54,772 nucleotides of DNA from Betaproteobacteria bacterium (GTDB taxonomy: Bacteria; Pseudomonadota; Gammaproteobacteria; Burkholderiales; SG8-39). Location: the NCBI GenBank assembly GCA_005884455.1, contig VBCH01000209.1, positions 1 through 54,772 on the forward strand, given 5' to 3'. The notes under the pieces are model-generated. The model did no database searches. It was not told where the DNA came from and worked only from the letters and a program-made list of their open reading frames with translations. The position numbers and the translations under genes were made by a program. Shown one piece after another: positions 37,472 through 48,601 of this stretch; position 1 is the first letter of the stretch, and each line of letters opens with the position of its first letter.

Positions 37472-40400
37472 TCAGGCGACGGCGGGTTCTTCCCGCAGCT
37501 TCAATGCTTCCTCGATGTCCACCGCCACGACCCGCGATACGCCCCGCTCCTGCATGGTGACCCCGACCAGCTGGTGCGCCATCTCCATGGTGATCTTATT
37601 GTGGCTGATGAACAGGAACTGGGTCTGTTGCGACATTTTTTCGACCAGATCGCAGAACCGTTCGGTGTTGGCGTCATCGAGCGGCGCGTCGACTTCGTCG
37701 AGCAGGCAGAACGGCGCGGGGTTGAGCTGGAAAAAGGAAAACACCAGAGCGATCGCGGTGAGCGCCTTCTCCCCCCCCGAGAGCAGGTGGATGGTCGTGT
37801 TCTTTTTTCCTGGAGGACGCCCCATCACCTGCACACCGCAATCGAGAATTTCCTCGCCCGTCATGATGAGCTGGGCCTCGCCGCCGCCGAAGAGCGCCGG
37901 GAACATCTCGCCGAAGCCGCGATTCACCGTGTCGAACGTGCTTTGCAGCAATGCCCTCGTTTCACGGTCTATGCGGCGGATCGCGTTCTCGAGGGTCTCC
38001 ACGGCAGCGCTGAGGTCGGCCGCCTGGGCGTCGAGAAACTGCTTGCGTTCCTGGCTGGCGGTGAGCTCCTCCAGGGCCGCCATGTTGATTGCACCGAGCT
38101 CCGCGATCACATTGGTGAGGCGCGTGATCTCGCCCTGCAGCGAAGCCGCTCGTTGACCTTCCTTCAGTACTCCCGCCAAGGCGACTTCATCGGCGCCCGC
38201 CTCGCGAAGTTGCTGTGCGAACTGCTCGCCCGTGATTCGCGCCGCCTGTTCTTTCAGCCTGAGCTCCGCGATGCGGTCGCGCAGCGGCTGGAGTTTCTGT
38301 TCGCGGGCAAGTCGCGCCTCTTCGGAGGAGCGCAATCGGCTGGCAATTTCCTCCTGGCGGCTTCGTTCTCCCGCCAGGCTCTGCTCTCGCGCGATCCGCG
38401 TCGCAAGCCCGCGTTGAAGCTCTCCGCGCAACGCCCCATCGTCCAGGCCAGCCAGCTCGGCCTGGAGCTGCTCGAGGCTCCGCTCCGCATTTTGTGAATG
38501 CTCCAGCAATACTTTAGATGATCTTTCTATTTCATTGATTTTACTTATACATTCTTTCTCGGCATAGCCCGCCTCCTGAACTTCACGCTCTGCCAACAGC
38601 ACCGCCTGGCGCTGCGCCTCGAGCTTGCGCTCTGCTGCGTCCTGCTCCTCCCGGGTCGATTCCAGCTTGCGGTAGAGTGCATCGATCTCGCTCTGATGCC
38701 GCTCGAGGCCGGTTTCTGCAGCCGCCTGGCTGGCCTCTTCCTGGGCCTGCTGCAGCTTAATCTCACTGAGTTCCCCGTCCAGCTGCCGGCTCCGCTCCTG
38801 GTACCGCTCTTCGCCCTGGGTCAGCTTCAGGTTTTCCAGCTGACGCTCGTGATGGCGCTGTTTGAGGGCTGCCCCCGCCGCCCGCAGCTTGGCGAGCCCC
38901 TCGTCGTGCTCGGCGAGAGAGCGATCGAGCCCGGAGAGCTCGGCGCGGCTGTTCTCGATCGAATCCTCGTGCCCGCGCGCTTGCGCCTCTAGCGCTTCGA
39001 TTTCGCGTTGCCGGGCGAGAATCCCGGTGTCCGCCGGATCGGGCGCGTGAAAACTCACGCCGAAGCGGCTGAACTGGTGGCCCTCACGGTTGATCAGCAC
39101 CAACTGGGGTGACAATCCCATGCGGATCAGCAGTCTCGGCACGCCCTCCACGGCGTAGTAGGGCGCAAGCCACGCCGCGACGACACCGCTCACCGCGGGT
39201 TCGATGGCCTCGACGTAGTCGGCAAGTGGCTTGAGGCCCGCCTCGTGCCGCAGTTTTGCCTCGGTTCCAGGGAGAAAGGCGCTAACCCTTGCAGGCGGCG
39301 GATCCTCCAGCAATCGCTGCAGCAACTCGGGGTCGGACATCTCCATGGCGTGCAAGCGCTCGCGCAAGGCCGATTCCACCGCGGTCTCCCAACCGGCTTC
39401 GACGCGAATTTTCTGCCACAGCCGCGGTTTTGACGTCAGCTGATGCCGGCCGATCCAATCCTGGATCTTGCTGTTCTCCTCGACCTGGTTCTGGATTTTC
39501 TGCAGCGTTAACAATCTGCCCTCCAGAGCCGAAGACTCGCGCTCGAGCATCTGCAAACTGTCGACGCAGGCGCGGCGCTGACGATCCAAGGCTTCCCGCG
39601 CTGCCTCGAGCTGGGCGAGCAATGCTTCCTGGCGGGAAAGCTCGGCACTGCTCTGCGCCAGCTCCTGCTCGAGGCGCACCAGCAGTTGCGCATCGGGTGC
39701 GACCAGCTCGGCCCGCTCGGCGAGCAATCTCTCCTCGCGCTGCTCCAGCCCTTGCAGCGTCTTGCCGGCATGCTCGAGGTGCGTCTGCTCCACCTGGAAC
39801 GCCTGCTCGGCCTGTGCGATGCGCTCGCGCTCGCCGGCGATCCTTCCCTGGAGCAGGCGGGCCGCCTGCTCCGCTTTCGGCAGCTTGAGCTGCTCGTCTG
39901 CGAGCTTGCGCCTGGCCTGCTCCAGGGCGTTTCGCGACTCCTGGAGGCGCGTCTCCCGGGTCCGGAGCGCCTCGTGCTGCTCGACCTCGCTCCGCCTCCC
40001 GGCGTCGCGCTGCGCGCGAAGCTGCGCAAGCTGCGCCTCGAGGCGCTGCCGGGTATCGGCAACGAAGCGTATTTCCGTTTCAAGGCGTGAGACATCGGCG
40101 TTGGCGCCGTAGAGCTCCCCTTGCGCGGCGCTCAGCGCGTCCCCCGAAGCGTCGTGCTCCGCCCGCGCCTGCTCGAGCTCGCGCTCGATTCCGCGCAGCC
40201 GCGCGGTCTCGGATTCGAGCTCGGTCGCGCTACGCTCGATTTCGCGGGTATGACGTTGCGCCTCCGTCTCCGCCTCGTTGCGTCGCAGGAGCCACAGGAG
40301 ATTTTGCTTTTGGGCCCGATCAGTCGAGAGCTCGTTGTATCTCCGGGCGACCTCGGCCTGCTTTTCCAGTCGCTCGATCTGTGACCCGAGTTCCTGGCGG

Positions 40401-40990
40401 ATGTCGCTCAAACGCGCGAGGTTGTCGCGCGTGCCGGCGAGGCGATGCTCGGTTTCGCGCCGCCGCTCCTTGTACTTGGACACTCCCGCCGCTTCCTCGA
40501 GAAACACGCGCAATTCCTCGGGTCTTGCTTCGATGATCCGCGAGATCATTCCCTGCTCGATGATCGCGTACGCCCGCGGACCCAGGCCCGTGCCGAGAAA
40601 AATGTCCTGCACGTCGCGGCGGCGGACGTGCGTGTTGTTGATGAAATAGGAGGATTCGCCGTCCCGCTGCAGTACGCGCTTCACCGAGATCTCGGCGTAC
40701 TGGGACCATTGGCCGGCCGCCCTGCCGAGGCTGTTGTCGAAGAACAACTCCACGCTCGCCCGCGCGACGGGTTTTCGCAGCGACGAACCGTTGAAGATCA
40801 CATCCTGCATCGACTCGCCGCGCAGAGCGGAGGCGCGCGACTCCCCGAGAACCCATCGCACGGCGTCGATGATGTTCGACTTCCCGCACCCGTTCGGGCC
40901 GACCACGCCGACCAGTTGGCCCGGAATGCTCACGATGGACGGATCGACGAACGACTTGAACCCGGCGAGCTTGATTTGTGTGAGCCGCAC
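37472..40990 (-). CDS. smc: Chromosome segregation protein SMC
   Basis: SMC is the condensin ATPase that compacts and separates chromosomes. The 1172-residue protein has the N-terminal ATPase half (GPNGCGKSNIIDAVRWVLGE), a long coiled coil, and a hinge at about 500-660. The return coil and the C-terminal half follow, with the signature LLSGGEKALTAIAL and Walker B FCLLDEVDAPLDD. Codons for about residues 811-827 (38510-38560) are extremely AT-rich and use rare codons unlike the rest of the gene. ScpA and ScpB are not in this window. Confidence 0.96.
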   Translation of the reverse strand: MRLTQIKLAGFKSFVDPSIVSIPGQLVGVVGPNGCGKSNIIDAVRWVLGESRASALRGESMQDVIFNGSSLRKPVARASVELFFDNSLGRAAGQWSQYAEISVKRVLQRDGESSYFINNTHVRRRDVQDIFLGTGLGPRAYAIIEQGMISRIIEARPEELRVFLEEAAGVSKYKERRRETEHRLAGTRDNLARLSDIRQELGSQIERLEKQAEVARRYNELSTDRAQKQNLLWLLRRNEAETEAQRHTREIERSATELESETARLRGIERELEQARAEHDASGDALSAAQGELYGANADVSRLETEIRFVADTRQRLEAQLAQLRAQRDAGRRSEVEQHEALRTRETRLQESRNALEQARRKLADEQLKLPKAEQAARLLQGRIAGERERIAQAEQAFQVEQTHLEHAGKTLQGLEQREERLLAERAELVAPDAQLLVRLEQELAQSSAELSRQEALLAQLEAAREALDRQRRACVDSLQMLERESSALEGRLLTLQKIQNQVEENSKIQDWIGRHQLTSKPRLWQKIRVEAGWETAVESALRERLHAMEMSDPELLQRLLEDPPPARVSAFLPGTEAKLRHEAGLKPLADYVEAIEPAVSGVVAAWLAPYYAVEGVPRLLIRMGLSPQLVLINREGHQFSRFGVSFHAPDPADTGILARQREIEALEAQARGHEDSIENSRAELSGLDRSLAEHDEGLAKLRAAGAALKQRHHERQLENLKLTQGEERYQERSRQLDGELSEIKLQQAQEEASQAAAETGLERHQSEIDALYRKLESTREEQDAAERKLEAQRQAVLLAEREVQEAGYAEKECISKINEIERSSKVLLEHSQNAERSLEQLQAELAGLDDGALRGELQRGLATRIAREQSLAGERSRQEEIASRLRSSEEARLAREQKLQPLRDRIAELRLKEQAARITGEQFAQQLREAGADEVALAGVLKEGQRAASLQGEITRLTNVIAELGAINMAALEELTASQERKQFLDAQAADLSAAVETLENAIRRIDRETRALLQSTFDTVNRGFGEMFPALFGGGEAQLIMTGEEILDCGVQVMGRPPGKKNTTIHLLSGGEKALTAIALVFSFFQLNPAPFCLLDEVDAPLDDANTERFCDLVEKMSQQTQFLFISHNKITMEMAHQLVGVTMQERGVSRVVAVDIEEALKLREEPAVA

Positions 40991-41104
40991 GCTAGCAGAA
41001 GACGCTACGAATCCAGGTAAAAGAAAACCGGCCGTCAGCCGGGTTCATCGTCGATAAAACGGAGCCCCTATAATACCATCTCCAACTTCGCACCCGGACC
41101 CTGA

Positions 41105-41521
41105 ATGCCGTCCAAGCCGAGCAATTCGCTCGAGAGTTTTCCCAATCCGAGCCCACGCCGCGACTATTTGATCCGGATGCAGATCCCGGAGTTCACTTGC
41201 CTGTGCCCGCGCACCGGGCAGCCGGACTTCGCTACGCTGTTCCTCGACTATGTCCCGGACCGAAAATGCGTGGAATTGAAGAGCCTGAAACTCTATATCT
41301 GGTCCTTCAGGAACGCGGGGGTGTTCCACGAGGCCGTCACCAACCGCATTTGTGATGACCTCGTGAAGCTGCTCTCGCCGCGGTACCTCCGGCTTATCGC
41401 GCGGTTCTACGTTCGCGGCGGGATTTTCACCAGCGTAGTTGCCGAGCATCGCAAGAAGGGCTGGAAACCCGGCACCGGCTTGGAGTTTGCGACTATCGAC
41501 GAGCAGAAGAGCACGCGCTGA
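41105..41521 (+). CDS. queF: 7-cyano-7-deazaguanine reductase (preQ0 reductase)
   Basis: QueF reduces preQ0 to preQ1 with NADPH in queuosine synthesis. The 138-residue unimodular protein has the active-site cysteine in [14 protein letters not shown], the conserved [16 protein letters not shown], and [18 protein letters not shown] (41069-41074) upstream may be its -10 box, with no convincing -35. I looked for a preQ1 riboswitch in the 114-base gap and saw none. It runs into dapC after 11 bases. Confidence 0.95.
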   Translation: MPSKPSNSLESFPNPSPRRDYLIRMQIPEFTCLCPRTGQPDFATLFLDYVPDRKCVELKSLKLYIWSFRNAGVFHEAVTNRICDDLVKLLSPRYLRLIARFYVRGGIFTSVVAEHRKKGWKPGTGLEFATIDEQKSTR

Positions 41522-41532
41522 GGGCTGGCAAC

Positions 41533-42723
41533 GTGAATCCACGACTGCGATCTCTGCAGCCTTACCCCTTCGAGAAACTGCGCGGCCTGTTCGAGGGCGT
41601 GAAGCCGAACCCGAGGCTAGCGCACATCAGCCTTGGGATCGGCGAACCTCAACACCCGACGCCGGACCTGATCAAGCGCGCATTGTCGGGGAGCCTCGCG
41701 AAGCTCGCCTCCTACCCTCCAACGGCGGGCGGCGATCCGCTGCGCCAGGCGATCGCCGATTGGCTGGTACTACGTTACGGCCTGCGTTCGATCGACTCGA
41801 AGACCGAGGTGCTGCCGGTCAACGGCTCGCGCGAAGCCTTGTTCGCCCTTGCGCAGGCCGTCGTCGATCCGGAACGCCACGATGCCGTGGTGGTCTGCCC
41901 CAATCCCTTCTATCAGATTTACGAGGGCGCGGCGCTGCTCGCCGGAGCGCGCCCGCACTACGTCAACACTCTATCGGAGCAGGGGTTTGCGGCTGATTAC
42001 GATTCAATACCTGAGGCCCTCTGGCGCCGCACGCAGTTGCTCTACGTCTGTTCGCCGGGCAATCCGACCGGAAAGGTGCTCGGCCTTTCCGAGTGGAAGG
42101 AGATTTTCGCGCTTACCGATCGCTATGGATTCGTCATTGCGTCGGACGAGTGCTATTCGGAAATCTATTTCGACGAAGCCGCACCGCCGCTGGGGGCTCT
42201 TCAGGCCGCCGCGCAGCTAGGTCGTGGATTCGAGCGATTGGTGATGTTCTCCAGCCTGTCCAAGCGCTCTAACGTTCCGGGCATGCGCTCGGGCTTTGTC
42301 GCCGGCGACGCCGCTATCCTCAGGGCATTCCTGCTCTACCGCACCTACCATGGCGGGGCCATGAGCCCGGCGGTGCAAGACGCCAGCACCACCGCTTGGC
42401 GCGACGAAGCCCATGTGCGCGAAAACCGCAGAAAATACGCGGAGAAATTCGCCCGCGTCATTCCGATGCTCCAGACCGCCCTCCGGGTCGAGCGTCCAGA
42501 AGCGGGCTTTTACCTGTGGGTCCCCACGCCTATACCCGACACCGAATTCGCGCGGAGGCTCTACGCGGAGCAGAACGTCACCGTCCTTCCGGGAAGTTTC
42601 CTCGCGCGCGACTCGGACGGCGTCAATCCCGGGGCAAACTTCGTCAGGATGGCGCTCGTTGCGGAAATCGGTGAATGCCTCGAAGCGGGTCGCCGTATCG
42701 TAGAATTCACCAGGAAACTATGA
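41533..42723 (+). CDS. dapC: Succinyldiaminopimelate transaminase
   Basis: DapC transfers an amino group from glutamate to N-succinyl-2-amino-6-ketopimelate in the succinylase route to meso-DAP and lysine. The 396-residue class I/II aminotransferase has [36 protein letters not shown] and the PLP lysine in [16 protein letters not shown]. It overlaps dapD by four bases (ATGA). Confidence 0.94.
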   Translation: MNPRLRSLQPYPFEKLRGLFEGVKPNPRLAHISLGIGEPQHPTPDLIKRALSGSLAKLASYPPTAGGDPLRQAIADWLVLRYGLRSIDSKTEVLPVNGSREALFALAQAVVDPERHDAVVVCPNPFYQIYEGAALLAGARPHYVNTLSEQGFAADYDSIPEALWRRTQLLYVCSPGNPTGKVLGLSEWKEIFALTDRYGFVIASDECYSEIYFDEAAPPLGALQAAAQLGRGFERLVMFSSLSKRSNVPGMRSGFVAGDAAILRAFLLYRTYHGGAMSPAVQDASTTAWRDEAHVRENRRKYAEKFARVIPMLQTALRVERPEAGFYLWVPTPIPDTEFARRLYAEQNVTVLPGSFLARDSDGVNPGANFVRMALVAEIGECLEAGRRIVEFTRKL

Positions 42724-43556
42724 GTTCGCCCGCGAACCAGAAGCTCCAGAGTGCCGTCGAGAAGGCCTGGGAGGATCGCGCGCACCTCTCGCCGGGCTCC
42801 GCCCCGTCAAAGATCCGCAAGTCCGTCGCGCTGGTCCTCGATGAGCTCGACCGGGGCGGGCTGCGAGTCGCGGAAAAGCTCGACGGCGCGTGGCGGACGC
42901 ACCAATGGATCAAGAAGGCCGTGCTGCTGTCGTTCCGCCTGGAGGACAACCGGCCGATTCGCGCCGGAGCTCTGCGGTTCTACGACAAGGTCGCAAGCAA
43001 GTTCGAACGCTACGACGGCGCGCGTTTCAGGCGAGGCGGATTCCGAGTCGTGCCTCCCGCCGCGGTGCGCCATGGGGCCTACATCGCAAAAAACGTCGTG
43101 CTCATGCCTTCCTTCGTGAATGTAGGGGCCTACGTGGACGAAGGCACGATGGTCGATACCTGGGCCACGGTCGGCTCGTGCGCCCAGATCGGCAAGAACG
43201 TGCACCTTTCGGGGGGCGTGGGCATCGGCGGGGTCCTCGAGCCCTTGCAGGCGAACCCCACCATCGTCGAGGACAACTGCTTCGTGGGCGCGCGCTCGGA
43301 AATCGTCGAAGGCGTGATCGTCGAGGAGAACGCAGTCATCTCGATGGGCGTATTCATCGGAGCGAGCACCCGGATTCTCGACCGGGCCAGCGGAAGAATT
43401 CTCTACGGGCGGATTCCGGCCGGGTCGGTGGTCGTGCCCGGCACCCTGCCCTCCGCTGACGGCAAATACGGCCTATACTGTGCGGTGATCGTCAAGCAGG
43501 TCGACGCCAAGACTCGCGCGAAGACCAGCATCAACGAACTGTTGCGCGGCGAGTAG
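42720..43556 (+). CDS. dapD: Tetrahydrodipicolinate N-succinyltransferase
   Basis: DapD succinylates tetrahydrodipicolinate, the step before DapC. The ATG at 42720, overlapping the dapC stop, gives 278 residues. An N-terminal helical domain is followed by a hexapeptide beta helix ([38 protein letters not shown]) and a C-terminal [19 protein letters not shown] tail. Length is normal. Confidence 0.96.
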   Translation: MSSPANQKLQSAVEKAWEDRAHLSPGSAPSKIRKSVALVLDELDRGGLRVAEKLDGAWRTHQWIKKAVLLSFRLEDNRPIRAGALRFYDKVASKFERYDGARFRRGGFRVVPPAAVRHGAYIAKNVVLMPSFVNVGAYVDEGTMVDTWATVGSCAQIGKNVHLSGGVGIGGVLEPLQANPTIVEDNCFVGARSEIVEGVIVEENAVISMGVFIGASTRILDRASGRILYGRIPAGSVVVPGTLPSADGKYGLYCAVIVKQVDAKTRAKTSINELLRGE

Positions 43557-43584
43557 CGACCGGCCGCGCCTCAAGGGGATGCCG

Positions 43585-44763
43585 ATGTCCGCGATGAAGC
43601 GACTGTTCCAGCTGATGGCCGAGAAGAAGGCTTCCGACATCTTCCTGTCGGTGGGCTCCCCCATCAATATCAAGATCAACGGCGTCGCGATGCCGATCAA
43701 CCAGCAAGCCATGGATGGCAACACGGTCCGGGGCCTGCTCTATGAAGTGATCGAAGACAAGCAGAGGAAGGAATACGAAAATACCCTCGAACTGAACACC
43801 GCTTACACTTTACAGGGTGTCGGTAGCTTTCGAATCAGCGCCTTTCGCCAGAAAGGCTCCCCCGCCGTGGTGGTGCGCTACATTCCCAACACGATCCCGC
43901 CGCTCGACTCGCTCGGCCTGCCGCCCGTGCTCAAGGACATCATCCTGGAGAAGCGGGGCCTGATCCTGATGGTGGGCGCGACCGGATCGGGAAAGTCGAC
44001 GACGCTTGCGGCCATGCTCGACTATCGCAACGAGCAGCGAACCGGACATATTTTTACACTCGAAGACCCGGTCGAGTTCATTTTCCAGAACAAGAAGTCG
44101 ATCGTGAACCAGCGCGAAGTCGGGACCGATACGCTGGACATGAGGGTGGGATTGAAGAACGCCCTGCGCCAGGCTCCCGATTGCATCCTCATCGGCGAGG
44201 TGCGCGACAGGGAGACCATGACCACGGCGATCCAGTACGCCCAGTCCGGGCATCTGTGCCTCACGACGCTGCACGCCAACAACAGCTACCACGCGATGAA
44301 CCGAATCATCAGCTTCTACACGCTGGAGACGCGTGCCGCGCTGCTGCAGGACCTCTCGGCGACGCTCAAGTGCGTCATATCGCAGCGCCTCGTCAAGAAC
44401 GTCAGGGGAACGCGTTCCGCTGCGGTGGAGGTCATGCTGAACAGCCGCTACATGGCTGAATTGATCGAAAAAGGCGAGATCAACGAGATGAAAGAGGCGA
44501 TGGAGAAGGCGCTGACCCCCGGCTCGCAGACCTTCGAGCAATCGCTCTTCAAGATGATTGGGGACGGCCTCATCACCCAGGACGAGGGGCTGGCCAACTC
44601 TGACTCCGCAAACAATCTCCTTTGGCTCATCAACAACACGGCGGCAGGCGCCGATTTTGCAGCAGGCAAGGAGCGAAGCCCGGAGGCTAGACCATCCTCG
44701 CTCCGCGGCAGCGCGCCGTTCAGCGAGTTCAAGCTTGACACCAACGAGACGGAGCGCGCATAG
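43585..44763 (+). CDS. pilU: PilT/PilU-type pilus retraction ATPase
   Basis: The 392-residue protein is a hexameric type IV pilus retraction ATPase. The N-terminal PAS-like domain (KKASDIFLSVGSPINIKI) is followed by the Walker A VGATGSGKSTTLAAML, the Asp box FTLEDPVEF, Walker B ILIGEVRDRETM and the His box LCLTTLHANN. It resembles PilU more than PilT in its long C-terminal tail. I chose the ATG at 43585, six bases after AAGGGG; the ORF start at 43579 leaves no spacing. No other pilus gene is nearby; it lies between dapD and dapE. Confidence 0.85.
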   Translation: MSAMKRLFQLMAEKKASDIFLSVGSPINIKINGVAMPINQQAMDGNTVRGLLYEVIEDKQRKEYENTLELNTAYTLQGVGSFRISAFRQKGSPAVVVRYIPNTIPPLDSLGLPPVLKDIILEKRGLILMVGATGSGKSTTLAAMLDYRNEQRTGHIFTLEDPVEFIFQNKKSIVNQREVGTDTLDMRVGLKNALRQAPDCILIGEVRDRETMTTAIQYAQSGHLCLTTLHANNSYHAMNRIISFYTLETRAALLQDLSATLKCVISQRLVKNVRGTRSAAVEVMLNSRYMAELIEKGEINEMKEAMEKALTPGSQTFEQSLFKMIGDGLITQDEGLANSDSANNLLWLINNTAAGADFAAGKERSPEARPSSLRGSAPFSEFKLDTNETERA

Positions 44764-44769
44764 CATTGA

Positions 44770-46898
<2,129 letters not shown>

Positions 46899-46955
46899 CC
46901 GCCGGGGCGTCCACGCCGATTGACAGCCCGGCCCGCCGACTGAGGAAGAATGCCC

Positions 46956-48422
46956 ATGAACGATCCCGCTCCCATCAAGATCTGGAACGAATACGATCGC
47001 CCGCACCGAGACTTGCGAGAATTTCTTTCCCGCGTCGAACGCGCGGGCGAGCTTCTCAGGATCCCCGGCGCTCACTGGAATCTAGAGATGGGCACCCTCG
47101 CCGAGTCCGTGAACGAGCGGCCCGACGCCCCGGCGGTGCTGTTCGAGGATGTGCCGGACTACCCGCGGGGCTTTCGCGTGCTGTCCGGATCGACCAATTC
47201 GATGCGCCGCCTCGCGATCACGCTCGGCTTTCCGGTCCCGATGCACCCTTTGGATGTGGTGCGCGCCTATCGTGACCGCATGAAAACCCACCGCCCCATC
47301 CCGCCGCGCGTCGTGCGGGACGGTCCGATTCTCGAGAATATTCTCCGCGAAGAGAAACTCGACGTTCTCAAGTTTCCGGTGCCCTTCCTGCACGAGCTGG
47401 ACGGCGGCCGCTACATCGGCACCGACGACATCGTAATCATGCGCGATCCCGAGGAAAACTGGGTCAACTGCGGCACGTATCGCGTGATGGTGCACGACGC
47501 GAAGCGCGTCGGCGTCTGGATGTCCCCCGGCAAGCACGGCCGCCAGATCCGCGAAAAGTATTTCAAGCAAGGAAACCCCTGCCCGGTCCTCGTGTCGTGC
47601 GGACACGATCCTTTGCTCTTTCTCGCCGGCGGGAACGAGCTGCGTTTCGGCCTCTCCGAATACGATTATGCGGGCGGACATCGCGGTGTGCCGTTCGAAG
47701 TGATCGAGAGCGAGCTCTACCACTTGCCCCTGCCCGCCCACGCGGAAATCGTCCTCGAAGGCGAGATGGTCCCTGGCGATGTCGCTCCCGAGGGACCGTT
47801 CGGCGAGTTCACCGGCTACTATGCCGGCGGAAGGAGCGAGCAGCCGGTGATCCGAGTACGGCGCATTTATCACCGCAACGACCCGATACTCACGATGGCC
47901 ACGCCGATGCGCCCGCCGTCGGATTTCTCCTACAGCAAGTGCGTGATGAAGGCGGGGATGATCTGGGACGAAGTCGAGCGCGCCGGCGTCGGCGGTGTGA
48001 AGGGCGTGTGGTGCCACGAAGCGGGCGGCGCGCGCATGTTCAACGTGATCGCCATCAAGCAGGCCTACGCGGGCCATGCCAAGCAGGCCGCGCTGGCCGC
48101 GGCGAGTTGCCAATCGGGTTCCTATCTCGGCCGGTTCATCGTCGCCGTCGACGACGACATCGACCCGACGAATCTGTTCGACGTACTGTGGGCGATGTGC
48201 ACGCGCTGCGATCCGGCGGAGGATATCGACATCATCCGAAAGATGTGGAGCGGCCCCCTCGACCCGCGCATTCCGCGCGGCACGACCTGGAATTCACGCG
48301 CAGTGATCGACGCATGCCGGCCGTTCGAGATGCTCAAGGACTTTCCCCCCGTAGCGCGTGCCAGCCCCGAGCTTCGCCGGACCACGGAAGCGAAGTTCCG
48401 CGACATCCTGTCAAAGCTCTAG
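46956..48422 (+). CDS. UbiD-family prenylated-FMN decarboxylase
   Basis: The 488-residue protein belongs to the UbiD family, which (de)carboxylates aromatic or unsaturated acids using prenylated FMN. Conserved segments include RVMVHDAKRVGVWMSPGKH, EGPFGEFTGYY (acidic catalytic residue region) and AAASCQSGSYLGRFIVAVDDDIDPTN. It is unlike the ubiquinone-pathway UbiD at the N-terminus, so the substrate is open; a phenolic or heteroaromatic acid is possible. The flavin prenyltransferase gene ubiX is not adjacent. Start at 46956 has GAGGAAG at good spacing; an ATG two codons earlier is nearly as likely. Confidence 0.85.
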   Translation: MNDPAPIKIWNEYDRPHRDLREFLSRVERAGELLRIPGAHWNLEMGTLAESVNERPDAPAVLFEDVPDYPRGFRVLSGSTNSMRRLAITLGFPVPMHPLDVVRAYRDRMKTHRPIPPRVVRDGPILENILREEKLDVLKFPVPFLHELDGGRYIGTDDIVIMRDPEENWVNCGTYRVMVHDAKRVGVWMSPGKHGRQIREKYFKQGNPCPVLVSCGHDPLLFLAGGNELRFGLSEYDYAGGHRGVPFEVIESELYHLPLPAHAEIVLEGEMVPGDVAPEGPFGEFTGYYAGGRSEQPVIRVRRIYHRNDPILTMATPMRPPSDFSYSKCVMKAGMIWDEVERAGVGGVKGVWCHEAGGARMFNVIAIKQAYAGHAKQAALAAASCQSGSYLGRFIVAVDDDIDPTNLFDVLWAMCTRCDPAEDIDIIRKMWSGPLDPRIPRGTTWNSRAVIDACRPFEMLKDFPPVARASPELRRTTEAKFRDILSKL

Positions 48423-48472
48423 GTACGCAGCCTTAAGAACCTCTACGGTATAATTCCGCCTGCTGATCGACG

Positions 48473-48548
48473 GTGGCCGTAGCTCAGCTGGTAGAGTCCC
48501 GGATTGTGATTCCGGTTGTCGTGGGTTCGAATCCCATCGGCCACCCCA
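48473..48548 (+). tRNA. tRNA-His (GTG)
   Basis: The cloverleaf is complete. The acceptor GTGGCCG pairs with CGGCCAC, the anticodon loop is TTGTGAT with anticodon GTG, and the T loop is GTTCGAATC. The extra G at position -1 pairs with C73, the histidine identity element, and CCA is encoded. A TATAAT lies 19 bases upstream (48449-48454). Confidence 0.95.
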
Positions 48549-48601
48549 GCCTGCCTGTTCCGCCCGCCACCTGCCACGCGGCCCGCTGAAAATTGGGCAC
48601 C

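Noticed and set aside
40991-41104. Possible preQ1 riboswitch upstream of queF
   Set aside because: I looked for the short C-rich/A-rich pseudoknot pattern and did not find it; only a TATAAT is visible.
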